Shown in pieces: positions 44,846 through 56,924 of a stretch of 64,000 bases of DNA. Each line of letters starts with the position of its first letter. Position 1 is the stretch's first letter. Under the pieces are notes generated by a model. The model was not told the origin of the DNA. It searched no databases and saw only the letters and a list, made by a program, of their open reading frames with translations. Position numbers and translations under genes: made by a program. This DNA comes from Hermetia illucens. Its lineage: Eukaryota; Arthropoda; Insecta; Diptera; Stratiomyidae. The stretch covers positions 103,251,200 to 103,315,199 of the forward strand of contig NC_051854.1 in assembly GCF_905115235.1 (NCBI RefSeq), in the 5' to 3' direction.

Positions 44846-45125
44846 TCAATGTAGGTGGCCAAAAATTATTCGGAGAATCCTTTTCTCGAACGCCGTCAAG
44901 AGTTCGTAATATTTCTTGCTAAGAACCCATATCTTCGAGGAATACATAAGGACTAGCAAGATCATTGTATTGTACAATGAGGGCTTTGCCACTATGGTGA
45001 GACGTTTCGAGCGAACCAGGTTTTGTAAACCGAAATAGGCTCTGTTGGCTGCCAACAACCGTGCGCGGATTTCATCGTCGTAGCTGTTATCGGTTATGAT
45101 TTTCGACCCTAGATAGGAGGAATTA
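44846..45125 (-). repeat. LINE family B fragment
   Basis: Minus-strand frame ANRAYFGLQNLVRSKRLT, MYSSKIWVLSKKYYELLTAF and EKRILRIIFGHLH equals the post-polymerase part of LINE B at 23,340-23,560. Confidence 0.75.
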
Positions 45126-45395
45126 TCAAAGAGTTCATCAGTACAAAGCTACTTAGTAAGAGGGCAAGTTGCTCCCGAAATATTTATTTACATTGAAAAC
45201 TAAAACTGTAATTTGGAGGAAGCTACCCTTGTCTATCAACTTTAGGCTAGACTACAAATACCAGACATCTCTAATCTCTTAGTGCATTATAGCTTGATGC
45301 AAAGCAAAGGGTTTCAACGTTAAAAATTAATGTAAAAATTGAATAATAAAAAAATATTATATGCATATATCTCTTTCTCAGATCTACATTCGTTT

Positions 45396-45590
45396 TTTTT
45401 AAGATTTTGTTTGCAAAACATTCAATATCACATTGAAGTGGGTAGTCAGACATGCTAAATGCAAATACCTAACGGGCTACTACGTACAAACGGAAAAGTT
45501 CTACACTTAAATATACTCACAGAAGAAGCAAACAAAACCTTTCATACCTGAAGCACCCAGCTTCCGGTTTCCCGACTTGTTTCTACATTC
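45396..45590 (+). repeat. Dispersed repeat E, copy 1
   Basis: From AAGATTTTGTTTGCAAAACA to CTTCCGGTTTCCCGACTTG. A second copy (45,700-47,070) carries the inserted mariner; a third end piece is at 26,300-26,372. Non-coding, unclassified. Confidence 0.55.
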
Positions 45591-45699
45591 ACCTGCTGAT
45601 ACTTAATAAATTCGGACAACTCAAATATTTTTTCCGCAAAGTGGCATGGGAGTCTGAATTATTGCACTATCATTAATAGTTGTAGTAAATGAAAATTAA

Positions 45700-47070
45700 T
45701 TTACGGAAACTTATGAAAACATCCATATCCAGTATCATATTGAAGTGGATAGTCCGACAAATTAAATCCATGTAGACTACTACTATTAGGTTGTTGCAAA
45801 TGAAATGTCGGATATTTGAGTAAAATTTCAAAAAACTATAACTTTTATGAAAATTAATTTTATTAGTCAAAATAAGAACCAGCAGCTTCAATGCACTTCT
45901 CCCAACGAGATACAAGGGCATTTATTCCAGTTTCGTAAAAGTCTGGGTTTCTAGAGCTAAGAAATTCTTCAAAGGCACTTTTGACATATCATATCGTAAT
46001 TCATTTAATTTTTGGACCGTCATTCTGGAAACATGAGGTCGGGCGTTATCATGGAGCAGTATCACTCCATCTCTGTTGACCAATCTAGGCCGCTGAACAC
46101 GTAATTTCTCGTGCATTTCATCAAGTTGGGCACAATATTTCTCTGCATTAATTGTTTCACCACGCTCCAAAAACGAATAATGAATAATTCCAGATGCAGA
46201 CCACCAAACAGTTACCATTACCTTCTTCGGGTGAAGGCTCGGTTTTGGCATGTGTTGTGGAGGCTGATCGGCATCTAGCCATTGCGCTGATCTGCGACGG
46301 TTGTCGTACAATATCCACTTTTCATCGCATGTCACTATTCTGCGCAAAAAGGGATTGTTCCTGTTGCGGTTGAGTAGAGAACTGGATATTTCCATTCGCA
46401 GCGCCATGTTTTGCTCGTTGAGTTCATGCGGAACCCACTTATCAAGCTTCTTCACCTTTCCAAGCTGTTGTAAGTGCCGAGATACTGTCGAATAGTGTAC
46501 GCCTATTTTCTCTGCAATGTCACGAATCGATGATCGGGGATCAGATTCCACTATCAAACGCAACTCGTCGTTGTCGATCGATGGTCCTGGGTGTCCACGA
46601 GGTTCACTTTGGAGGGTCATGTCGCCTGATCGGAATTTTTCGAACCACCGCTGTGTCGTTCGTTCGTTTGCTGCGTCAGCTCCAAATGCTCTGCAAATGT
46701 TTCTGGTTGCCTCCGCTGCGTTGTGACCAAGTTTAAATTCATATAGAAAAAGTAGACGTTTTTGACTCCCTTCCATGCTTTTTTCTTTGAGTTTTACTTG
46801 GAACTTCAATGACGATTGAAATTGAAATGACTCCTTGATCGAACGAACGACTATTTATACTCAATTATCCCATACCACCAGAGTCACCTTGCGGCAGTTT
46901 TAAACATTAAAATCATAACTAACTTCACTTCATTGAAAAATCCGACATTTCATTTGCAACAACCTAATAGCTACATACAAGTCAAATCATCGTGTAATGA
47001 AATATTCTCACATACAAAATGCAATTCCATACCTAAAGCCGCGAGCTTCCTGTTTCCGACTTATTTTGTT
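45700..47070 (+). repeat. Dispersed repeat E, copy 2, interrupted by mariner
   Basis: Left part 45,700-45,785 (CATATTGAAGTGGATAGTCC) and right part 46,968-47,070 (CATACCTAAAGCCGCGAGCT) align with the two halves of copy 1. The break falls exactly at the mariner ends. Confidence 0.55.
45786..46967 (-). mobile_element. Mariner (cecropia/Hsmar1-like) with perfect TIRs and internal deletion
   Basis: Bounded by perfect 28-bp inverted repeats beginning TTAGGTTGTTGC (45786-45813 and 46940-46967) and flanked by TA on both sides. The transposase reads from 46809: HTH part (LFLYEFKLGHNAAEATRN, TVSRHLQQLGKVKKLDKW), first Asp in TCDEKWILYDNRRRSAQW, second in LLHDNARPH. After NELRYD, about 60 codons including the third catalytic Asp (YSPD region) are missing, and the C-terminal coding sequence continues in another frame. 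At 1,182 bp it is about 100-200 bp shorter than a full mariner. It closely resembles the mariner domain of SETMAR. It could move only if another copy supplied transposase. Confidence 0.9.
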
Positions 47071-50000
47071 CTTATATTTTCCTTTTTAAGTATGATTTAA
47101 TAACATGTTGACTGTTTTCCCTCTGTAGTTGGTCCGAATTATCTGAAGTACATTCTTTATACTTTATATTAGAATTATGTCACAACTATATCTTCCGGGG
47201 AGAAAATTCACATATTAACCAATGCTCAGAAATATTTGTTCTGCTCATAATCAGATTTGGAAAGTGATTTTCGTAGTAATTTCATAATATCACAGTTTTT
47301 GCCCGAACAAATTGTGTAGTTGATATTCATGGAGTCAAAACATCTGCATACATACCTCTGAACTATTATATTCTGTAGTATATATACATGATTATATGTC
47401 CTTCTTTTGGAAATCAAAATCGTCAGACAAAGTTGATCGATTTTGTACGTTTGTGTAGGAATTCTCCTCAAACAGAGCAACGTTTGCGCATAACAATCTG
47501 ATATCTTCCAATAACACTCCATTAGATTATACTTTCGAGATTATCACCATCTTGTTTATTAGCCAAGTTATATGTATTTAGCTAAATCACAGTTATTCCT
47601 ATAAAGCTTCCAAAATCATACTTCATACCTCTAATTCCCCCAAATTAGGAAGGATATTTTTCTATTGAACATTCAGAAGTGTCCTTCAGCACTATATTGT
47701 TTCCTGCACGCATCGATTTCTATTCACAATCAGACTTTTAAAGTTAAAGCACGAGGAAGGCATACATCCCCTCAATGGATAACGTCCAGAGTAACACATC
47801 GCTCCTATTGATTACTACTCATGTTGTTTGTATACATTCTTTACTACACATCCCCTGACCTGGGATACTATGATTCTATTTTTCTATTGTGTGCAAGCAC
47901 ATGAAGTATACAATTTTGTTATTAAACAATTTTCCGTCGTCTCGTAATATGATCGTGGATTTATTCAAATTTGTGTATCTTTGATATGCCACAGGCTTTA
48001 TACAAAATTGGTTTCATACCCAAAAACTAAAAAGCGGTGCCATTAAGCGATTATGCGGTAGATTAAAGGTTGGACGTTTCAATTCTGGGAGTTTTTGTTT
48101 TATTTTTGATAGATGGACGTAACATAGATGGGCTTTAATGAAAAATCATTTTTATTTTACAATGAATGCATGTGAAAGGCAATCGATTTCCCTTGTAGTT
48201 CGTTTTCATATAAGCACATACAATGGAGAAAGGAGACATATGGGTCCGATTTGAAAGAATTTGCTAGGACTTGTAATACCATCATATGTGGTATCTACTT
48301 CCAGTACCCACAAAATAAAAAAAGGGAAAGAGAGTTAAAAACAAAAAAAACTCCTCAATACTGTACCAGTGCATGGTGAATGTATCACAATCATATCAGT
48401 GAATGTAGTCTGGCTTTTTATGAGTCTTATCACTTAGTTGGAAAAAAAAGGCAATTTCCAACGAATTCCAAAAGTATCTAATGTTTTCTGCAATTAGAAG
48501 GCGAATACCTTAGTGCCTGTAATGGCATTCATCGCGGAACTTCCACAAGCACAATCGTAAATAATGGAACCAGAAGCAAGCTTAGGGGAAGGATCAAACT
48601 TCAGGCTACTTCTCGGTGACGGCGACAAATTCTGGTAGCTATCGGCAGCTGTTGCGTACTATAACAAGCGTAGACGTTTTTTTATCTTACACGTCTTTTA
48701 TTCATGAAAATTTTCATTGCAAAGGCAATAACATAAACTTAAGAAAATATTTCCATTTAGTTGCCCAGTTGGTGAAAAACCGGGAACAAAAAAGATAACG
48801 CATGCGTTATTTCTGACAAGCACAAGAATACATTTCGAACAAAGAACTCTTATTCTCAAAAATTCTTAGCTACCAGAACTTTAAAAAAAGCTTATTGTTA
48901 GCTGCCGGTCAGCTGTACAGTCGAGTACAGCTTCGAAACACAAACAATACATTTTTTCATAGTCATAGAACTTTTTCATGGGCACATGGACGATTCAAAT
49001 TCGATACGAAATTTGTTAGCAAGAACTTAAACTACACAGCATGTTGTCTACGAATGGCAAGCTTCCCTTATAGTTGTGTTTATTCAAGGTCGTTTATGTT
49101 TATTTTTCATTTAATTCGCTGCGAAATCATTTCATTATCATTCATTCGATAACATTGCGTCGCCGTTATAGGCTCGTTATCTTGAGGTGTATCTATGTTT
49201 CCAACAGATAATTACTGAATTGTATGGGCGAAATAGTTTGTATCAGAGTGCTTATTTCAATTGATATAGTAAACCACGATCTGACCCAACTCAATTGCTG
49301 ACAATGAAAAAATCCAAGTTTATGTCCTAGCTAATGAACATTTTGTCTGCCAAGTTATACTATATGAAAGGAAATATTTAAATAATACTATTACTTGAAG
49401 ATCACGGTTATCTTAAAAGATTGCTCTGTAATATAGAAATGAGGCAATTGATATTTCAGTATATGACTTGCGATTTCGTCCAGGGTGGAGGCAACTCATC
49501 AGACGCTGGCTCACGCGCGTTTGCTCCCTTATTTCTCGATTCTCAAACAGTCTCACTTATCCGAAAAAAACACTTCAATGAGATCTGCTATAATTCATTG
49601 ATTTACATAAATATGTATAACAAATCGAATGCAGCATGCATCAAAGTCCGAAGTGTGATCTGTTCGAATAAAATCATCAAGCGCAACTGGCACGTGTGAC
49701 ATTTTTTCAATTGTACTTGATGTTGCTACAATGTTGGGTCCACACATTGCAGTAATGATCAATCGATTCTGTATCTGTGAATTTATCAGAATGTAGGGGT
49801 AAGTGGATAACATATGCATAATACACTTTTCACTGATCTAAGTAAGTAATTGATTTTATTTTTACACGCGAGTACATCGATTAAGTACACAACGTCATGA
49901 GAATCATACTACGAAGTACCCATCATTATACTACTCCCATTTAATCATGATCGCAATGGATCATTTTCTATTAGGCCGAGTGGGAATATTCAATGTGACA

Positions 50001-50901
50001 AGATTTGAAGCGCGCGTGCTAAATATATTCATTGATTAAAAATTATTGCCTAATGGATTGGATGTCGGGAAAATAAAAGTCCGAGAATAGTACACACAGA
50101 TAACTTGATTCTAGCTCCGCCAATATCACACAATGTAGATGTATTTGAAGCGGCAATATTTCTAGCCTTTTATCTTTTATGGAAATACGAAACTACATCG
50201 AATCATTTTCGGTAAAGTTTGTCTCCTATTTTTCTGGTGTTTTTGTATTTTCGTGCGCATTTTATTTTCTCCAATAGTTAAATATTTTGTCATGTAGATC
50301 TGAAATTAACATTTCCCTCGGCAAGTTTTCCAAAGTGATTATGTTGTATTTATCCTGCATGATTGAAAGGTAAACACCACATGTTCGAACGATACTGTTC
50401 ACATTATTTTGTTTCACGATGAGGATGCTCGCCTATATGTACCGTTTAAGGTCCTACCGATATTTCTAAAATGAAAGAGAGAAGTCATTATAGTTCCATA
50501 TTGAATGTACACTTCGCATACAAATTTTCTCTTTCGAATGTTTAATTTATGACAATTGGACAACTTTAGCAAAAATATCCACCGACGAGAAGTGGACCTT
50601 GTGATTGTCGTGAAGTATGGGAATGAGGCTTTGAAAAGCACTCTTCTTCTATAAATGTTATCCCCCCTATGATAAATCTTTTATAAGTTTGCTCGAATCC
50701 AATGTGTCTTTTGTTTCTACAATTGGTCACCTTTCTTATACCTATCTCCTGAATATCGCTCCTTGGTCCAGACATGGAGACATAATTACGATTTGCTGCA
50801 ATGCTATTTTTATTTGTTTGTTATATAATAAATATCTAGTTTAATGCTTAAGTAATAATAATTATTAAAAACATGTGCTATATTTTTGAAATATTTTCCA
50901 G
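47071..50901. other. Likely distal part of the REPTOR first intron
   Basis: AT-rich with no clear gene. A less AT-rich block at about 48,530-48,670 contains a 24-codon frame (MEPEASLGEGSNFRLLLGDG...) of unknown meaning. Confidence 0.35.
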
Positions 50902-50977
50902 CTATTTCTACACGCTAAATCTCGACATTGGATTGAGCTTCCATGTCGACAAGTTATACTATTGCACCGTATGAAAT

Positions 50978-53900
50978 ATGACTGAGAATCGACTATACGC
51001 AATCGGTGGATCGGATTTCTGTGATAGTTCTTCAAATAGTAGCAATTTATTGAAATTTGAATTGTTTAGCAGTGGAAGCGATTGTGGAGCAGTTGGTGTT
51101 GGTATCGGAAGCGGTGATAACAACAGCATCAATACCATTCGCGATTCCAACTCCATTCAGCCGCAATATACCATTTTGAATAATTTACGTGAAAGTCCAA
51201 TGCTTACAACAGCATCAATTTCTATACCACAGCGAAATAGCAGTGGTATGAACTACCCTTCATCTAAAATGATGGCAGACTTTTCGGAATTTGGTTTGGA
51301 TGCTTTGGAAGTTTCATCCCTCTCACCGAATTTACTGCAAGATGTCAATTTGAATAGTATAAGCAGTATTCATAATCAGTTTAATGTAAGCGGTGTGAAT
51401 AGTTCCAATAGCGGAAATCCTATGCAATATGAGAACCAAAACCAAACGAGCAATTCCAGCGCTATGTGGAATGACATTGGCAGCGCTATGACAATGAAAT
51501 CAGAACCGTTTCATTTGGATGATGACTATATATTTCAAATTGATAAGGCTGATTTGATTCAAGGTAATAAAATACAGGAGTGAGATGATTTGTTGGGACA
51601 ACTATTACTAACTTATCTGCTTTCTAGGGCCTACTCTGGCCGAATTAAATGATGAGGCTCTACTGGAAGATTTGATCATTGACGATTTGATACCCGTTGA
51701 ACAAGGATATGCAGTGACCACTGCTGGTCAACTAAGTCAGATTCACTTTTCTCCTGGGCAGCTAAATATGTCTGAAACTGCATTACCTCCTCAGCAGCTA
51801 CTACAACATCATCATCACCACAATTCCCCTCAACAACAGCGGCAAACCCATACGCAGCTCTCTTTGCAATTACAAAGCACATCAGGTCGTGAGGGTCCTT
51901 ACGACGAACAAAATACTACGGGATCATCCAGTCCCTTCGACATATACCACACGACACCAACTAAATCCTTAAATTCGAGTGCAGCTTTTTCACCAGGAAG
52001 TCAAGTGAGTATTGATGATTGGTAACCTTTTTTGATTTTCTTCTTAAAAATTCTTCATATTTTAATACCAGGCAAGCTCTAGCTCACCGTTACTATTGAA
52101 TTCGGTTACCCCACCTCCACATACCAGCCGCGGTCAGTATCATCACAGTCTACAATCACAACAACACGGAAAAACACGTAGCCCAGCTTTGCAGGAATTG
52201 CTAAAGAAAGAATACTCGATGTCACCGGATCGTCATATTCTTGGTCAATCCGTTCCAGATCCGTCTACGCCTCGAATGTACATAGCTGGAGGAAGCGCCT
52301 TAAGCCCAGCAAGTAGTGGTTTCGGGAGTGGTGGTCGCCGAAGTATAGCACAATGTTCTAGCGGAGCGAGTGCTTCGCGACTGTCGTCATCGGCTCCTAC
52401 CCATCTTGGACTTGAACAAATTTGGCAAAGACGAGAACCACGGCAACATCTTCTTTCGACAGGATCTTTAGCTGAAGCAGAGTCGTTTTCGTCTATAAGT
52501 ACGGGAAGCGTACTTAGTCCAGAAGGAAATGATTTATCACATGACGAAGGTTATTCAGATTTTGATAGTGATCGAGACGAAGATTATTCAACGGATAATG
52601 GTAAAGTACTAGAAAATAAGGAAAGGTACGAAATATCACGATTCACTTTGATTTTAGATTCGGATAATGATGATGGACCTCGTATCGGTAGTCACGGGAG
52701 CGGAAAAGGTAAAGAACGATACTTTTGGCAGTACAATGTGCAGGCAAAAGGACCAAAGGGCCAGAGATTAGTTATAAAATCAGAATTAGAGGACCCCCAT
52801 GTACTAAACGAAGCAACTGATCCAGTTTTCAGCCCAAACTGTTCTGTGCGCGGCATCAAGGTAAATTTTCAGAATTGTTTTTATGTAAAGATTTAACATT
52901 TAACGTATAAAAGCTTTCCAAGCTTAACAGTAGCAAATTTTCCCCATTGATGTTGGACATGAATCCTATTTACTCTAAAGCTCTTTAGATGTTGAAAAAT
53001 ACTTGTTATTCAATTTCGAGCGGCTATTGTAACAGTTATACGACGAGATTACCTATGATATCGGCCGTTGCAGTGGTTTCAGTCCGAAGTATAGCACAAT
53101 GTTCTGTTCTGTTTCATTTACCACAGTTAAAGATAAGACAGGCCGGATAGAATGGATTAGTAGTAATTTCGTATCTCTATAGCCTCACAAACTAATGTTG
53201 AATACCGTCCTTTTTTATGAGCCCGAAGACATCCAGTGAAATGCTGCTTAAAAACAAATCCCATATGAATAGAAGGATAACCTGTTTGTGTACGAAATAG
53301 CTGTATTTCCGAGAATGTGAATTTTGAATTTTTCTCTTCGATTTATATATAAATAATTTAAATTTGCGGAAAAAACTTTCCAGTGGTATATCATTAGATA
53401 TTGTATAATTAATTTGGTGTCTTGTCAGTATGCCGCATGGTAATAAAACCAACCGATTCGGGCGCTCTATTTCTTAATGGAACAGTTCATTGTTGTACTT
53501 TGTTAGCTTCCTGACATATAAAATCGAGGACTTGAAAAGTTTTCGTGGTTTAAGAATTATTCTGATAGGGATGGAAGTGTAACTGTTTATTAAATAAATT
53601 TTCTCTTAATAATGAATTGAACTGATCTTAAAACAGCACAGCGGAAAAGCTCGAAAAGGCGATGGCAACGATTTAACTCCAAACCCAAAAAAGTTACATA
53701 TAATTGGGAAAGAATTGGATAAATTAGGTCGCATTATCAACGATATGACCCCGGTAAGCGAACTTCCTTTCAACGTTAGACCGAAATCGCGTAAAGAGAA
53801 AAATAAGTTGGCTTCTAGAGCATGTCGACTGAAGAAGAAAGCCCAACACGAAGCAAACAAAATAAAGTTGTATGGTCTGGAGGTAGAACATAGTAAGTCA

Positions 53901-54230
53901 TTGAAGTCTAAAGCAAAAGCATTTTTCAATTATTATTTGCATCTTTAAGGGAAACTCTTAAATGGCATTCGAGATGTGAAGCGAATTCTTGCCATCAAAT
54001 ATAAAAATCCAAATGAAAACATTGATGAACTGAATCAACAAATCGAAAGAATTGCTAAGAACTCTACAAGTAAGATAACTAAACAAATAGAACTGTAAAG
54101 GTTGCTATAAATTCCTACACTTGCAGAACTGAAAATTGCGGGAACTTCAACGGAGTTTGTGAATAAAATTCTGGACAAAGTCAAAAGCGGAGTTCCCAGG
54201 GGTGGATTGGAAGACATACAAAATTCTTAA
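50978..54230 (+). CDS. REPTOR: REPTOR/CREBRF bZIP transcription factor, six coding exons
   Basis: Exons 50978-51563, 51628-52004, 52072-52860, 53637-53892, 53950-54069 and 54127-54230 join in phase into 743 residues. All introns are GT-AG. Conserved blocks shared with vertebrate [14 protein letters not shown] at the exon 1/2 joint, ERYFWQYN (about 536-543), [22 protein letters not shown], then the bZIP basic region (Asn640 to Arg648 in NKLASRACR) with a short leucine-poor coiled region after it, and a C-terminal [14 protein letters not shown]...GGL block. The N-terminal half is Ser/Asn/Gln-rich with a His run (HHHHH) and is probably an activation domain. In Drosophila, REPTOR is held in the cytoplasm by TORC1 signalling and 14-3-3 proteins, and enters the nucleus to drive the transcriptional response to TORC1 inhibition. 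An in-frame TGA two codons upstream supports the chosen ATG. A TTTTCCAG acceptor at 50902 implies an upstream 5' UTR exon. Confidence 0.95.
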
Positions 54231-54760
54231 TGGCAGCAGTCGTAGTGTCCAGGAGCAAGGTGTACCACCTACTAAGCATTTTAGGGAACTCTATATGTAC
54301 ACGTATTCTATTATATATTGAGCAAGAGTAAATTCTTAAAATATTCTATGATGGATAATGTATCATAATGTAAAGGTAATTCATCGCCGCCTAAAAGAGC
54401 CATCAGAAAGTTTTACATATTTTTTACTATATAGTAAACATTCATTAGTTTTTTTATGAATTGTTAGCTAGTGTATGAGAGGCATGTAGTTTGTAAGGGA
54501 ACGTTACAAGAAAAGTTGTTTTTAATATTCGTTTTTTTATTTGAGTACCAAATAGTTATTTTAATATACCTCTGGTTGGGTATATTTTTCTACGAAAAAG
54601 TGATGGGATAGGATGCTTTTGAGTCTCGAGTTTCGTCAGTAAATGTTAAAGTTAAATGCGACGGGTTAAAAAAAGTTTGAACTCGGTCGAGTCCGAAGTA
54701 ACTAACCAACATTTTTTCCAAATTTTCGAAACAGAAGGAAAATAAAATACTTCGATATTA
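54231..54760 (+). other. 3' flank / likely 3' UTR of REPTOR
   Basis: No coding potential is seen. An AATAAA at 54741-54746 could end the transcript; further AATAAA strings near 54808 and 55135 allow longer forms. Confidence 0.4.
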
Positions 54761-56920
54761 CACAATGCACGCGTGTTTATATATAGGTGTAAATATATGT
54801 TATTACGGAATTAATAAAGGAAGATCTACAGATGAAGAATTAAAAATTTCAAAAGTATCTGACTTAAAAATGAGATATTATATAATACCGGCCGTTGGCG
54901 TCATAATATCAGAAGATACCATTTATAATATTGAACATAATATATATCGTTTTATTAATTTTTTGTTATTCGCCTACAAGACTTTTTACAAACTGTTGTT
55001 ATAAAGGAGTAAATTATAGATGCCTTGCACGAATATTTTTTGAATTAATAATTTACTGTATTCTAAAATATAATTATCGTTGCTTGTCTAAAACTTAGGT
55101 ATTTGAAGAATATCTTGAGATTCCAAAGAATGTAAATAAAATATTTTGAGTAAATTATGTTGCGAGTCACAGAATTCAGGCAAAATTATTTGGGAAGTTT
55201 GTCAGATTTTATATGAAGTGCTATTTTTAGTTTGGGTATTAGATGCTTCTCGGAGAGGGGTGGGCGATTCTTCCATGTTGCGTATTTTTATTTTGTATTT
55301 GTCGAAGCTTCATTTTTGAAGTATAAGTTGAATTTGCTGCGACATGTCGGCGCTTAGTCGTTAACGGTTTCAAAATTTCATGTTGGTGAATTTAGTAATT
55401 GTTTCCTTCCATTTTTTTTATTCAAATAAAGTGCATACTTTCCTTTGATTTTCGACTTGACCGGATGTCATTTAATTTTTTACTCTGTTAAATTGAAAAG
55501 TACTTTGAGAATTCCCTTGAAACGAAGAACAGTCATGAAATCAATAAAAATCTTAATTTGTCGGAATAAAAAATATACCAACTAATCTTGTACTTTCTGA
55601 TGTATTCTTGGTAACATAGGAATAGTTTTCTGCTAAAGTGAAGTCTTTGTTTATTATTTGCAAAATCGAATCATTAGTTACTGGAAATAAAATCGCACGC
55701 GCAAGATTGAAACTGATAATTTAAGAGAAACCTAGTATGTAAGTTTATTTTCTGCATAAGGAGATTATTGAGGTGGCATTCTTGTCTACTTTTATGTTTT
55801 AGTTTTTTTCCACCTACTTGAGAATTTCTATAGAATATGTATCTAATTTGACTATTATTACGTTTCATGATGCTACATATTATATTTTGTTAAATTGAGA
55901 ACATCTGTGATTAATGTCTAATTATTTCTTTTTTCCAATAGGACATAAAAGCTAAGATGAATTATTACCTTTACAATTATCAAAATGTAAGGAAATAAAA
56001 TTGACCATAAGAAACTGGAATAATATATTGATTTATATGATCAAATGCTTCTCAGATAATTTTTGTTAAGGCTTATAAAAGGAAAAATAGCAAGTTTTCT
56101 AAAATTTCTAAGGAATAGAACGGGGTAAAACTGACCAAGGAAAATCAGATTTCTTTCAATTATTCAGCTATGAATGTGCAAACAAATGTCCAAAATAACA
56201 GACTTGGCTTTTCAGTAAGACTTTCTTTCTGGGCTTTCTGGATACCTGATTGAAAATATTGAAAAGGAGGGAAGATGCTCTAAGAGCCATACGGAAGGGC
56301 GCATCAATATTAGTGGTCTGCAAGGAATTCGGTGGTATCAAGAGCTCAACATAGAATGTGGACGTATAAATTCGTCTATTTTGGTAGTTCACGAACTCCA
56401 GTTTCTGTGATGCTAAAGGAAAAGTCGAAGATGATCGGTTAATGTTACTGTTATTTCTTCTGATAGCATCATTCATTTCTTTATTGCCCACCCGCCTCAG
56501 ATGCCTCCTGGTTACTACTCAGACAAAAAGAACCCGTAATGCGCCTGCTGACACGTTTCTTTAAGTGTCATTTCGGGGGGAAAAAAGACGGAAACCGATG
56601 CCATGAAGGTAAAGTCTTCGATGCACGCAATCAGGGTGTCGGCTATGATCTCTGACTATCAAAAATGGTTTTGGATTGATTTCTGGAATGTGCATACACT
56701 CGTTGACAACAGTATCGAGTTTAAAACTTGAGTGAAAATTCTATATAGGCTGAAAATTCTGGGTTTAAGAGAAATTAGTTGGTGGGTACTCCCCTCTTCC
56801 TTGCAACACTTTTCATCAATGCAAATTTCCGATATAGAGCATATTGCAATGAGTGAAAGAAGGATGCTTTTCAAGAGGAACTGCAAGCATTTCAGGAAAG
56901 GATCTGAATCACGGTCCCTG
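54761..56920. other. Gene-free AT-rich stretch
   Basis: No recognised coding sequence. 56,490-56,700 is less AT-rich and may be decayed transposon. Confidence 0.4.
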
Positions 56921-56924
56921 ACGA

